Of a stretch of 64,000 bases of DNA, positions 36,805 to 44,787 are shown piece by piece. The number at the start of each line of letters is the position of its first letter. The stretch's first letter is position 1. Position numbers and translations under genes: made by a program. This DNA comes from Sphingomonas crocodyli. GTDB lineage: Bacteria > Pseudomonadota > Alphaproteobacteria > Sphingomonadales > Sphingomonadaceae. The notes under the pieces are model-generated. The model searched no databases. It saw only the letters and a program-made list of their open reading frames with translations, and was not told the origin of the DNA. The stretch spans positions 2,604,001-2,668,000 of the forward strand of contig NZ_SACN01000001.1 of assembly GCF_004005865.1 (NCBI RefSeq). Reading direction: 5' to 3'.

Positions 36805-38124
36805 TTAGGCGCGCAGGTTCACGATGGTTTCGGTCATCGTGTTCGCGGCTTCGATCGCCTTGGCGTTGGCCGAGAAGTTGCGCTGCGCCTGGATGAGCGC
36901 GACAAGTTCCTCGGTGATGTCGACGTTCGCCTGTTCGAGCGCGCCCGACTGGATCAGGCCGGTGCCGTTGGTGTTCGGCTCGTTGATCTGCGGTTCGCCC
37001 GAAACGCCGGTCGAGCTCCACTTGGAGTCGCCCAGCTGGCGCAGGCCTTCGGGGTTCGAGAAGGTCGCGAGGACGATCTTGCCGAGCGCCTGGCTGTCGC
37101 CGTTCGAGAAGGTGGCGACGACGAGGCCGTTCGAGTCCACCGACACGTTGTCGAGCTGACCTGCGGCATAACCGTCCTGGCTGAAGCTGGTCAGCGTGAA
37201 CGGAGCGGCGGCCATCTTGGTGTTCGCGCCGTAGGTCAGCGAGAAGCCGATCGGGCCGGTGGCGCCGGTCGGGCGGACCTGGTTGGTCGTGACCGCGCCC
37301 GGCGTTGCGCCGTTGACCTGGCTGAGCGTGCCGAACTGGTCGAAGGTCAGCGTGACCGGGGTCGGCGGAGCCGAGACGTTCGGATCCGAGCTGATTTCCT
37401 TGTCGCCGACGAAGGTGCGCGCGACCCAGGTGGTGTCGGTGGTGGCGCCCGACGGAATGTTCTGACGGATATAATAGGTGGTCATCGGGAAGGCCGTGCC
37501 CGCCGCGTCATACACCGTCGTCGTGGTCGACTGGTTGTAGCTGTTCGGATCGAAGCGATCGAAGGCATAAGGGTTCTGCGCGGTGTAGACCGAACGGCTG
37601 GCCGGCAGATCGGCGTCGGTCGGGAAGGTCACCGACAGATCGACCGAGCCGGTTGCGCTCGACGTGCCCGAGGTCAGCGGAAGCTGGAGCGAGCGGGTCG
37701 AGTTCAGGCCCGTCGCGGTCAGCACGCCTTCGCTGTCGGTCGGCAGGATCTGCAGATAGGCGCCCGAGCTGTCGACGACGTAACGGTTGGCGTCGACGCG
37801 GAAGCTGCCGTTGCGGGTGTAGCTGACCTGGCTGTTCGACTGCGAGCTGCGGGTCACGAAGAAGCCCTGGCCCGAAACCGCCATGTCGAGCGAGCGATCC
37901 GAATTTTCGAAGCCGCCCTGCGTGAACTGCTGGTCGATTCCGCGCAGACGGGTGCCCTGCCCCGCGACCGTCGAGGTCTGGAGCGGCGCCGACGAGATGA
38001 TGTCGCCGAACTCAGCCGTGCTCTTCTTGAAGCCCGTCGTGCCGACGTTCGCGATGTTGTTCGAGATGACCCCGAGTTCGGTCTGCTGCGCCTTGAGGCC
38101 GGACAGAGCGGTATAGAAGGACAT
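36805..38124 (-). CDS. flgE: Flagellar hook protein FlgE
   Basis: FlgE builds the hook. At 439 residues it has the standard start (MSFYTALSGLKAQQTELGVISNNIANVGTTGFKKS, read across the rod motif) and end (VDITEELVALIQAQRNFSANAKAIEAANTMTETIVNL). A hook-specific middle domain lies between (residues 130-330). It is preceded by flgD, the hook scaffold, on the same strand. Confidence 0.96.
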   Translation of the reverse strand: MSFYTALSGLKAQQTELGVISNNIANVGTTGFKKSTAEFGDIISSAPLQTSTVAGQGTRLRGIDQQFTQGGFENSDRSLDMAVSGQGFFVTRSSQSNSQVSYTRNGSFRVDANRYVVDSSGAYLQILPTDSEGVLTATGLNSTRSLQLPLTSGTSSATGSVDLSVTFPTDADLPASRSVYTAQNPYAFDRFDPNSYNQSTTTTVYDAAGTAFPMTTYYIRQNIPSGATTDTTWVARTFVGDKEISSDPNVSAPPTPVTLTFDQFGTLSQVNGATPGAVTTNQVRPTGATGPIGFSLTYGANTKMAAAPFTLTSFSQDGYAAGQLDNVSVDSNGLVVATFSNGDSQALGKIVLATFSNPEGLRQLGDSKWSSTGVSGEPQINEPNTNGTGLIQSGALEQANVDITEELVALIQAQRNFSANAKAIEAANTMTETIVNLRA

Positions 38125-38150
38125 TGGGCTACTCCGTTACAAAACTGAAA

Positions 38151-38828
38151 TTACGAAAGCTGGATGGCGTCGGACGGGTCGATCGTGCCGAGCGCGGTGA
38201 CGAGCTTGGTCGATCCGCTGGCCGGCGACTGGACGCCGTTGACGGTGGTCCAGGCGGCGCTGGCCGTCTCCATCTGCTGGGCGGACGCGTCCTTGGCGTT
38301 GACGACGATCTTGAGCGGGCCGGCGACGGCCTTGCCGGCATCGTCCTTGCCATCCCAGAAGAAGGGGATATCGCCCTTGGCAACGTTGGTCGCCTTGCCG
38401 TTATAGACGACCTTGCCGGTGCCATCGACGAGGCTGATGCTGACCTGGCTCGCATCCTTGTCGAGCGTAACGTTGCCCGCGAACGAGCCGTCCTGCAGCG
38501 ACGTGACAGTATCCGACTGAACGAGCGCGGCCTTGCCGATCCAGCTGGCCGCATCGCCAACGCGCGACGAGGCGAGGTCCGACTTGATCGACTTGAGCGA
38601 CGCATTCATCTCCGCGATGCCGGTGGTCGACGAGAATTGCGCCATCTGGGCGACCATCTGCGTGTTATCGACCGGATTGAACGGATCCTGGGTCTGCATC
38701 TGCGTGGTCATCAGCTTCAGGAACGCCGTCTGATCGAGCGTGCCGTTGCTCTTCTGCGTGGTCGTCGAACCCGTGGAGGTCTTGCCCGCCAGCGAATCGA
38801 GATACGAGTTTCCGGTGCTAATCGTCAT
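38151..38828 (-). CDS. flgD: Flagellar hook assembly scaffold FlgD
   Basis: FlgD caps the growing hook and is then shed. This 225-residue protein has the conserved N-terminal segment (LDQTAFLKLMTTQMQTQDP, then NPVDNTQMVAQMAQFSS). A C-terminal domain resembles the FlgD Ig-like fold (GDIPFFWDGKDDAGKAVAGPLKIVV). It overlaps flgC by 4 bases. Confidence 0.95.
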   Translation of the reverse strand: MTISTGNSYLDSLAGKTSTGSTTTQKSNGTLDQTAFLKLMTTQMQTQDPFNPVDNTQMVAQMAQFSSTTGIAEMNASLKSIKSDLASSRVGDAASWIGKAALVQSDTVTSLQDGSFAGNVTLDKDASQVSISLVDGTGKVVYNGKATNVAKGDIPFFWDGKDDAGKAVAGPLKIVVNAKDASAQQMETASAAWTTVNGVQSPASGSTKLVTALGTIDPSDAIQLS

Positions 38829-39229
38829 TTACCGAGCCTCAGCGTGTCGAGGGTTAGGGTCTTTGCGGTCTGCATGACCTGAACGTTGTTCTGGTACTGA
38901 CGCGACGTTTCCATCATCTCGACCAGCTCCTGCGCCTGATCGACCGCGGCTTCCCAGACATTGCCGTCCTTGTCGGCCTTCGGGTTGCTCGGGTCGTGGC
39001 GCTTGGTGGGATCGATCTTGGTGGCGACGACGCTGTCGACCTTCACGGTCGCGATGCCGGGGGCATCGGTGACCGACTTGAAGACCGGCTTGATCGAACG
39101 AAACGCCTCTTCCTTGCTGCCCGCGACCGCGCCGGCATTGGCGAGGTTCGAGGCCGTCGTGTTGAGGCGCATCATCTGCGCGGACATCGCGCGTCCGGCG
39201 ATGTCGAAGACGGAAAGGTTGTTCGCCAT
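38825..39229 (-). CDS. flgC: Flagellar rod protein FlgC
   Basis: This 134-residue proximal-rod protein begins NLSVFDIAGRAMSAQMMRLNTTASNLANAGAVAG and ends VDQAQELVEMMETSRQYQNNVQVMQTAKTLTLDTL, both family-typical. It lies 3 bases after flgB and overlaps flgD by 4 bases. Confidence 0.95.
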   Translation of the reverse strand: MANNLSVFDIAGRAMSAQMMRLNTTASNLANAGAVAGSKEEAFRSIKPVFKSVTDAPGIATVKVDSVVATKIDPTKRHDPSNPKADKDGNVWEAAVDQAQELVEMMETSRQYQNNVQVMQTAKTLTLDTLRLGK

Positions 39230-39232
39230 CTT

Positions 39233-39586
39233 TTATTCTCCCTTCAGCGCCTGCATCACGGTGTTGATGCGGCCTTCGAGGAAAGAGAGCGTGGTGCGAT
39301 ACTTCACCGCATTCTCGGCGAACTGGTTCTGCTCGGTCGACAGTTCGACGGTGTTGCCGTCGAGCGAAGCTTCGAGCGGCACGCGATACTGGACATTCGC
39401 GTCGGCAGCCTGGCCAGCCGAGACGCCATTTGCGCCGGCCGCCTGCTTGAGCGCCTTCGTGAAATCGATATCGCGAGCCTTGTAACCGGGCGTCGCGGCA
39501 TTCGCGATGTTCGACGCAAGCAGCGACAGGCGCTGCGACCGCAGCTCCAGTGCCTTGCCATGAACCCCGAAAAGCGGATCGGACAT
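39233..39586 (-). CDS. flgB: Flagellar rod protein FlgB
   Basis: FlgB is the first gene of the minus-strand flg operon. From ATG 39586 it is 117 residues: SDPLFGVHGKALELRSQRLSLLASNIANAATPGYKARDIDF contains the rod motif, and the tail VKYRTTLSFLEGRINTVMQALKGE fits. AGGAAG lies upstream of the ATG. The open frame to 39835 is promoter DNA. A perfect sigma-54 promoter lies 96 to 110 bases upstream. Confidence 0.95.
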   Translation of the reverse strand: MSDPLFGVHGKALELRSQRLSLLASNIANAATPGYKARDIDFTKALKQAAGANGVSAGQAADANVQYRVPLEASLDGNTVELSTEQNQFAENAVKYRTTLSFLEGRINTVMQALKGE

Positions 39587-39601
39587 TTCGTCGTCTTCCT
39601 C

Positions 39602-39628
39602 TAAAACTCCTCGGAAGCCGGCCGTTAC
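39602..39628 (+). promoter_or_regulatory. Sigma-28 (FliA) type promoter pointing at the second motA-like gene
   Basis: TAAA-N15-GCCGTTAC on the plus strand, identical in its core to the second flagellin promoter. It lies 205 bases before ATG 39834, within the flgB leader of the opposite strand. Confidence 0.65.
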
Positions 39629-39681
39629 CATCGCTGTAGAGGCGCGATCGCTTGGGTGCGGCTTCCTTGCCCATCCCATAA

Positions 39682-39696
39682 GCAACCACCGTGCCA
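39682..39696 (-). promoter_or_regulatory. Sigma-54 promoter of the flgB operon
   Basis: On the minus strand TGGCACG-GTGG-TTGC is an exact match to the sigma-54 -24/-12 consensus, with GG and GC at the required 10-base spacing. It reads toward flgB. Confidence 0.9.
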
Positions 39697-39749
39697 ATTG
39701 CGGAAAACCGCCGATCTTTCTGGCTACGGCAAGGTCGGCAACGGGCGAA

Positions 39750-39785
39750 CGGCAAGCTTTTGCCGGGGGCGGCAAGTTTTTGCCG
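39750..39785. promoter_or_regulatory. Tandem palindromes, probable sigma-54 activator binding site
   Basis: CGGCAAGCTTTTGCCG (39750-39765) and CGGCAAGTTTTTGCCG (39770-39785) are two copies of one palindrome exactly 20 bp apart. They lie 54-90 bases upstream of the flgB -24 element, the usual place for an enhancer-binding protein. Half-sites GGCAAGG and GGCAACGG lie between them and the promoter. Confidence 0.75.
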
Positions 39786-39833
39786 GTCCTTGCCTGTGGG
39801 TATCGGACAGGCTTTCGAATTGGGCGGGCACGC

Positions 39834-40517
39834 ATGATTTTCCTCGATCAACTGACCCGTTTCTTCGATCCCTTCGCGCTCGTGATCGTCTTTGGCGGCA
39901 CGCTGCTGGTTACCGTTTTCCGTTCGACCCACGCCGATCTCGGCCGCGCCTGCGGTGCGATCAAATTGCTGTGGAAGGCCGATCCCGACGCCGATGCCGC
40001 CGCCGCGCGCGCTGCCGTGGGCCGCGTCCGCGAGATGGCCGAGGCGCGCAGCATCATGTGCGCCGACCGGATCGACAGCGCGCATCGTTTCCTGGTGCGT
40101 GCGGGGCGCCAACTGTCCGACAGCCAGAATTCCGCCGAATTCGTGCGCTGGGCCACCGACGATATCGAAACCCGTCGCACCCGCCACGAAGCGGTCGCGG
40201 GCGTCTGGCGCGCGGCGGCCGAGGCGGCCCCGTCGATGGGCATGATCGGCACGATCATCGGGCTTGTTCAAATGTTCTCGTCGATGGACGATCCCGCGCG
40301 GATCGGCCCGGCGATGGCCGTTGCGATGCTTACCACCCTTTATGGCGTCTTCCTGTCGGCAGGCGTCGCAGGCCCGATCGCCGGGCGTCTCGAACGCCTT
40401 TCGGAGACCGAGATCGCCTGGCAGCAGGCTGCCTGCAAACAGTTCGAGTTGCTTGCGCGTGCCGAGCTTGATCACATGCCGGTCAAGCTGCGTCCCACCC
40501 TCAAGGCCGTATTGTGA
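39834..40517 (+). CDS. Second MotA/TolQ/ExbB-type proton channel protein
   Basis: From ATG 39834 (227 residues) this is a MotA-family protein. It has N-terminal helix FFDPFALVIVFGGTLLVTVF, a charged cytoplasmic region, and paired helices APSMGMIGTIIGLVQMFSSMD and MLTTLYGVFLSAGVAGPIAGR. It is distinct from motA at 29827. It overlaps the MotB-like gene by 4 bases (GTGA) and is divergent from flgB. It could be an alternative stator or a MotA-like component with another role. Confidence 0.85.
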   Translation: MIFLDQLTRFFDPFALVIVFGGTLLVTVFRSTHADLGRACGAIKLLWKADPDADAAAARAAVGRVREMAEARSIMCADRIDSAHRFLVRAGRQLSDSQNSAEFVRWATDDIETRRTRHEAVAGVWRAAAEAAPSMGMIGTIIGLVQMFSSMDDPARIGPAMAVAMLTTLYGVFLSAGVAGPIAGRLERLSETEIAWQQAACKQFELLARAELDHMPVKLRPTLKAVL

Positions 40518-40990
40518 GGGCCGAACCGTCGCAGCGCTGGATCCTGAGCTTTGCCGATCTCAGCCTGCTGCTCCTCTGTTTCTTCGTGCTCCTGCAGGCG
40601 CAGACCGCCAATAAGGATCGCGTGACCGCCGGTATCCGCGCGGCTTTCGGCGGCAAGGGCGAGGCGCGTCCCGCCGATGCCTTCCGTGCCGCGCCCCTGT
40701 TCGAAGGCGGCGAGGCGATCCTCACCGCATCCGCACGCGCGCATTATATGCGCATGGGCGCGGAGGCGGCTGCTAAGAAAACCCCGCTGATCGTCGCCAG
40801 CCAGGGCCGCGACGGCGGATCGGCCCGGCTCGACGCCTGGGAAATGTCCGCCGCCCGCACCACCGCGGTCGCCCGCGCGCTGCGCGCCGGGGGCCTGCCC
40901 GATGCGATGATCGAGGTTTCGATCCCGCCGATGCGCGCCGACGATCCGGTAAAAGGCCAGACGATCAGCGTGCGCCCTCAATCCAAATAA
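40514..40990 (+). CDS. Short MotB-like protein with degenerate OmpA domain
   Basis: This 158-residue protein (GTG start, overlapping the MotA-like gene) has the stator-type helix RWILSFADLSLLLLCFFVLLQ with the ion-site aspartate Asp15. The C-terminal part aligns with an OmpA/MotB domain (LDAWEMSAARTTAVARALRAGGLPDAMIEV). The His-Thr-Asp turn is replaced by QGRD and the Asn-Arg-Arg by VKGQ. Peptidoglycan binding may therefore be lost or altered. Confidence 0.8.
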   Translation: MRAEPSQRWILSFADLSLLLLCFFVLLQAQTANKDRVTAGIRAAFGGKGEARPADAFRAAPLFEGGEAILTASARAHYMRMGAEAAAKKTPLIVASQGRDGGSARLDAWEMSAARTTAVARALRAGGLPDAMIEVSIPPMRADDPVKGQTISVRPQSK

Positions 40991-40991
40991 T

Positions 40992-41080
40992 CGTCATCCC
41001 GGCGGAGGCCGGGATCTCAGGCGTCTCTTGCGACCAGCCACTCTCCGTATCTCCCGAGATCCCGGCCTCCGCCGGGATGG
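40992..41080. repeat. Fold-back repeat upstream of flgA
   Basis: The arms CGTCATCCCGGCGGAGGCCG and GAGATCCCGGCCTCCGCCGG lie in inverted orientation around about 45 bases. It ends 8 bases before the flgA sigma-54 promoter and starts at the stop of the MotB-like gene. Confidence 0.85.
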
Positions 41081-41087
41081 CAGATTC

Positions 41088-41102
41088 TGGCACGCCCCTT
41101 GC
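41088..41102 (+). promoter_or_regulatory. Sigma-54 promoter of flgA
   Basis: TGGCACG-CCCC-TTGC is an exact sigma-54 -24/-12 match, 33 bases upstream of the flgA ATG. Confidence 0.9.
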
Positions 41103-41134
41103 TTAAATCGGCTCCGAAGAACGGAGTCATTCGA

Positions 41135-41689
41135 ATGAACCGCACGATCATGCTTCCCCTCGCCTTCGCGACCTTTGGCGCGTTCGGCATGGCTATGGCG
41201 GCCCCCGCCCCCGCGCAGATGATGGCGGCATCACAGAATCTTGACGAGCTCGAGCAGATCGTCGTCACGACCCTCGGCGCCGATGTCGGCCAGCCGGGCG
41301 GTCCGCTCGCACCGATCGACCGGCGCATGCGTCTCACCGCCTGCCCGACCGGCATCCAGATCGATCCCCCCGCGAACAATGCCGTCACCGTCCGCTGCAC
41401 CACCGCCGGCTGGCGCCTGCGCGTGCCGCTGAAGGCCGGCGGCTATATGGCGCAGCAGGGCGGCGGCCAGATGATGTCGCCGATGGCGCAGCGTGCGCCC
41501 GATATCCGCAAGGGCGATCCCGTTCAGCTCGTGGCGCAGGGCGATGCTTTCAGCATCTCGGTCGATGCGGTCGCGATGGAAGATGCCAATATCGGCGGGC
41601 GCGTTCGCGTGCAGACCGGCAACAACCGCGGCACCATGTTCGCCCAGGTTGTCGATATCGGTCGCGTTCGTCTGATGGGATTTAAATGA
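41135..41689 (+). CDS. flgA: Flagellar P-ring assembly protein FlgA
   Basis: FlgA is a periplasmic chaperone for P-ring assembly. From ATG 41135 it is 184 residues with a signal peptide (NRTIMLPLAFATFGAFGMAMA). The C-terminal SAF-type domain ends IRKGDPVQLVAQGDAFSISVD and DANIGGRVRVQ, typical of FlgA. The start is chosen because the longer frame runs into the sigma-54 promoter. It is followed by flgM. Confidence 0.88.
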   Translation: MNRTIMLPLAFATFGAFGMAMAAPAPAQMMAASQNLDELEQIVVTTLGADVGQPGGPLAPIDRRMRLTACPTGIQIDPPANNAVTVRCTTAGWRLRVPLKAGGYMAQQGGGQMMSPMAQRAPDIRKGDPVQLVAQGDAFSISVDAVAMEDANIGGRVRVQTGNNRGTMFAQVVDIGRVRLMGFK

Positions 41690-41708
41690 TTCTGAAACCT
41701 GCCGTTAT
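41682..41708 (+). promoter_or_regulatory. Sigma-28 (FliA) type promoter of flgM
   Basis: TTAA-N15-GCCGTTAT overlaps the end of flgA and lies 56 bases upstream of the flgM ATG. This would let FliA drive expression of its own anti-sigma factor. Confidence 0.7.
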
Positions 41709-41764
41709 ATAACGACAGAGGTGGACCATCGGGGCAGTGATGCCCCAGCGAAAGGAATTTGGAC

Positions 41765-42046
41765 ATGATCAGTGGGGTAGGTTCTTCCAACCCGTCGCCG
41801 ATCGGGCCAGCCAAGGACGGCGTGAAGGTTGATGCCGCCGGCGCCGCTCCTGCGGTGACGATGACCAAGACCGACAAGGAAATGCCGATGACCCTGGTCG
41901 CGGCCATCGCCGAACTCGGGCCGCCGGTCGATACGGACAAAATCCAGGCGATCCGTCAGGCGATCGCCCAGGGCCGTTATCCGATCGACGCTCAGGCGAT
42001 CGCCGACAAGATGATCGCGCTCGACCTTCCCAAGGTCGGTCGCTGA
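41765..42046 (+). CDS. flgM: Anti-sigma-28 factor FlgM
   Basis: FlgM holds FliA inactive until it is exported through the finished hook-basal body. This 93-residue protein has a disordered, Pro/Gly-rich N-terminus. Its C-terminal half has the anti-sigma signature (VDTDKIQAIRQAIAQGRYPIDAQAIADKMIALD). ATG 41765 has AGGA about 9 bases upstream; TTG 41759 is less likely. It follows flgA and precedes the FlgN-like gene. Confidence 0.92.
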   Translation: MISGVGSSNPSPIGPAKDGVKVDAAGAAPAVTMTKTDKEMPMTLVAAIAELGPPVDTDKIQAIRQAIAQGRYPIDAQAIADKMIALDLPKVGR

Positions 42047-42057
42047 GTCTTGCACGC

Positions 42058-42369
42058 ATGACCGACGCAGCACTCGACGGCCTGATCGGGGCGGAAGAAG
42101 CCCTGATCGAAGCGCTCGACACCGGAACCATCGACGCCGTGGAGGCGGCGATGGCCCGGTTCGGCGCGGCCGTCGGGCGCTTGCGTCCGTTTCCGGGCGA
42201 AGCCCCGGATCCCGCGCTGGCCGCCCAGGCCGCCCGCGCCCTCGCGCTCACCGATCAGGTGCGCGCGCGCATCCGCTTCCTGGCGGATCGCAACCAGCAG
42301 CGGATCGACCTGCTCGCCGCCGCCGCCAACCGTTTCGACATCACGCCCGCGACCTATTCGCGGCGCTGA
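42058..42369 (+). CDS. FlgN-like export chaperone candidate
   Basis: This 103-residue, all-helical protein (LIGAEEALIEALDTGTIDAVEAAMARFG, and LADRNQQRIDLLAAAANRF) starts 12 bases after flgM. FlgN, the export chaperone of FlgK and FlgL, is typically found directly after flgM and has this size and character. Sequence identity is too low for me to prove it. The GC-rich fold-back repeat follows it. Confidence 0.55.
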   Translation: MTDAALDGLIGAEEALIEALDTGTIDAVEAAMARFGAAVGRLRPFPGEAPDPALAAQAARALALTDQVRARIRFLADRNQQRIDLLAAAANRFDITPATYSRR

Positions 42370-42386
42370 CATCCTCCCATTTAGAC

Positions 42387-42492
42387 CGTCACCCCGGACC
42401 TGTTCCGGGGTCCACCATGCCCGACACGCAGCGTTCCTAATGGTGCGCTGCGCGAGCCTCGTTGTGGCCCCCGGCACAAGGCCGGGGTGACG
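42387..42492. repeat. Fold-back repeat between the FlgN-like gene and flhA
   Basis: The arms CGTCACCCCGGACCTGTTCC and GGCACAAGGCCGGGGTGACG face each other across about 60 bases. The family is shared with 46365-46466 (GGGGTCCACC and GTGG/GGGCCCC inner borders). Confidence 0.85.
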
Positions 42493-42551
42493 ATTAAGGG
42501 AAATTCGAGCGGTTAAGACCAATGTCTAACCGCCCTCACGCATTTTTCCCC

Positions 42552-42578
42552 TAAAGTTCCAACGCATCCGGTCGTTAC
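42552..42578 (+). promoter_or_regulatory. Sigma-28 (FliA) type promoter of flhA-flhG-fliA
   Basis: TAAA-N15-GTCGTTAC lies 76 bases upstream of the flhA ATG. It differs by one base from the GCCGTTAC core of the other sites. If real, fliA lies in an operon with its own promoter type. Confidence 0.65.
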
Positions 42579-42654
42579 CGTCGTTGGACCGTAAACCTTT
42601 CTTAACCACGTTCCGGGCATTCACCCTCTGTCTCCAGAAGGAACTGAGGGTCCG

Positions 42655-44787
42655 ATGGCCAGTGCCGCGTTGAACAAGAAGGTGTGGGCAGGATCGCTGA
42701 AAGGCGCGATCCTTCCGCTCGCCACTTTGATGCTGGTCGGCCTGATGGTCGTGCCGATCCCGTCGGTGCTGCTCGATGTCGGCTTCATCACCAACATCAT
42801 GATCTCGCTGGCCGTGCTGATGGTCGCGCTGAACGCCGCCAAGCCGCTCGACTTCTCGTCCTTCCCGACCGTACTTCTCTTCGCCACGCTGCTGCGACTC
42901 GCGCTCAACGTCGCTTCGACCCGCGTCGTGCTGGTCGACGGGCATACGGGTGGCGCGGCCGCCGGCCATGTGATCGAGGCGTTCGGCCAGTTCCTGATCG
43001 GCGGCGATTATGCCGTCGGTATCTTCGTTTTCAGCATCCTGATGGTGATCAACCTGGTCGTCATCACTAAGGGCGCGGGCCGCGTTTCGGAAGTTTCGGC
43101 GCGCTTCACCCTGGATGCGATGCCCGGCAAGCAGATGGCGATCGACGCCGATCTGAACGCCGGCCTGCTCACCCCCGACGAAGCCAAACTGCGCCGCCAG
43201 GAAGTCGCCACCGAAGCGGACTTCTACGGTTCGATGGACGGTGCGTCGAAGTTCGTGAAGGGCGACGCCGTTGCCGGCGTCCTGATCCTCGTCATCAACA
43301 TTCTGGGTGGCCTCGTCCTCGGCGTGGTCAGCCACGGTTTGTCGATGAGCGAAGCGGCATCGACCTATATCGTGCTCGCGATCGGCGACGCGCTGGTCGC
43401 GCAGGTGCCCGCGCTCCTGCTCTCGATCGCCGCCGCCTCGATCGTCACGCGCGTGTCCTCGCCGCTCGATCTTTCGGGCCAGATCACCAGCCAATTCGGC
43501 TCGGCTCGCGCCTGGACCCCGGTCGCCGGCATCCTCGGCCTGCTCGGCATCATGCCCGGTATGCCGCATTTCATCATGATGTGCGCGACCGGCATTGCGG
43601 GCTTCATCGCGTGGAAGCTGCGCAAGCCCAAGGTGGACGAGACCGCGCTCGACATCGTCGCCGCCGACGCCGCCCCCACCACCGCCCCGACCAATATCGG
43701 CTGGGACGAGGTTTCGGACGGCGCCGCGCTGGGCCTCGAACTCGGCTATGGCCTGGTCGGCCTGGTCGACGAGCGCAAGGGCGCGCCGCTGATGGCGCGC
43801 ATCACCGGCATCCGCCGCCAGCTCAGCCGCGAACTCGGCTTCGTCGTTCCGATGGTTCGCGTTCGTGACAATCTCTCGCTCGCCCCCAACGCCTATCGCA
43901 TCACCGTCGCCGGCGTCGTCGTCGGCGAAGACGAAGCGTGGCCGGACGAGCTGCTCGCGCTCGACAGCGGCGATCTCGAAGGCAAGGTCGACGGCCGCGA
44001 CTGCCGCGATCCCAGCTTCGGCCTCGAAGCCGTGTGGATCGCACCCGAAAAGCGCGGCGAAGCGATCGTTGCGGGCTACACCGTCGTTGATCCGGCCACC
44101 GTCGTCGCGACCCACCTGAACCAGATGATCGCCGGCGCCGCCGCCGACCTGTTCGGCATGGACGAAGCCCAGCACCTGCTCGACGCGCTCAAGGAAGTAG
44201 CACCGCAGCTCGTCGCCGGCCTCACCCCCGCCCCGCTCAGCCTCGCCCAGATCGCGGCCTGTGCCCGCGCGCTGCTGGCCGAAGGCGTGCCGCTCAAGGA
44301 TTTCCGCCGCATCGCCGAAGCGATGGTCGACTCGGCCGGTCAGTCGAACGACATTCCGTCGCTGGTCGAAAATGTCCGCTCGCGTATCGGCGCACTGATC
44401 GTCCAGGCGGTCGTGCCGGTGAAGATGCCGCTGCCGGTCGTGACGCTCGATGCCGGCCTCGAATCGCTGCTCGCTCAGGCGGTGCGCGCCAGCCCCGGCG
44501 CCGCCCACCCGTTCGAGCCCGCGCTCGCCAACCGGATCGTCACCGCGGTGTCCGAAGCTTCGCTGCCGCTGGTCAATTCGGCCACCCGTTTCGCGATCGT
44601 CACCTCGCCGGTCGCCCGTCGCCCGCTCGCGCGGCTCCTGAAGCCGCACCTGCCCGAAACGCCCGTCATGTCCTTCCTGGAAATCCCGGATGGCAAGGCG
44701 GTCGAGGTCGCGGCGGTCGTCGGCGGCGGCCCCACCAATGTGAATAACGCCGCGCTGGGTGCTCGGCCGATGGAGATGGCACAATGA
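42655..44787 (+). CDS. flhA: Flagellar type III export gate protein FlhA
   Basis: FlhA is the large export-gate protein of the flagellar secretion apparatus. This 710-residue protein has about eight N-terminal helices (first KGAILPLATLMLVGLMVVPIP). The family signature spans FATLLRLALNVASTRVVLVDGH, and a cytoplasmic C-terminal domain of about 350 residues follows. The ATG follows GGAACTGAGGG. It overlaps flhG by 4 bases. The other gate proteins (FliP, FliQ, FliR, FlhB) are not in the window. Confidence 0.97.
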   Translation: MASAALNKKVWAGSLKGAILPLATLMLVGLMVVPIPSVLLDVGFITNIMISLAVLMVALNAAKPLDFSSFPTVLLFATLLRLALNVASTRVVLVDGHTGGAAAGHVIEAFGQFLIGGDYAVGIFVFSILMVINLVVITKGAGRVSEVSARFTLDAMPGKQMAIDADLNAGLLTPDEAKLRRQEVATEADFYGSMDGASKFVKGDAVAGVLILVINILGGLVLGVVSHGLSMSEAASTYIVLAIGDALVAQVPALLLSIAAASIVTRVSSPLDLSGQITSQFGSARAWTPVAGILGLLGIMPGMPHFIMMCATGIAGFIAWKLRKPKVDETALDIVAADAAPTTAPTNIGWDEVSDGAALGLELGYGLVGLVDERKGAPLMARITGIRRQLSRELGFVVPMVRVRDNLSLAPNAYRITVAGVVVGEDEAWPDELLALDSGDLEGKVDGRDCRDPSFGLEAVWIAPEKRGEAIVAGYTVVDPATVVATHLNQMIAGAAADLFGMDEAQHLLDALKEVAPQLVAGLTPAPLSLAQIAACARALLAEGVPLKDFRRIAEAMVDSAGQSNDIPSLVENVRSRIGALIVQAVVPVKMPLPVVTLDAGLESLLAQAVRASPGAAHPFEPALANRIVTAVSEASLPLVNSATRFAIVTSPVARRPLARLLKPHLPETPVMSFLEIPDGKAVEVAAVVGGGPTNVNNAALGARPMEMAQ

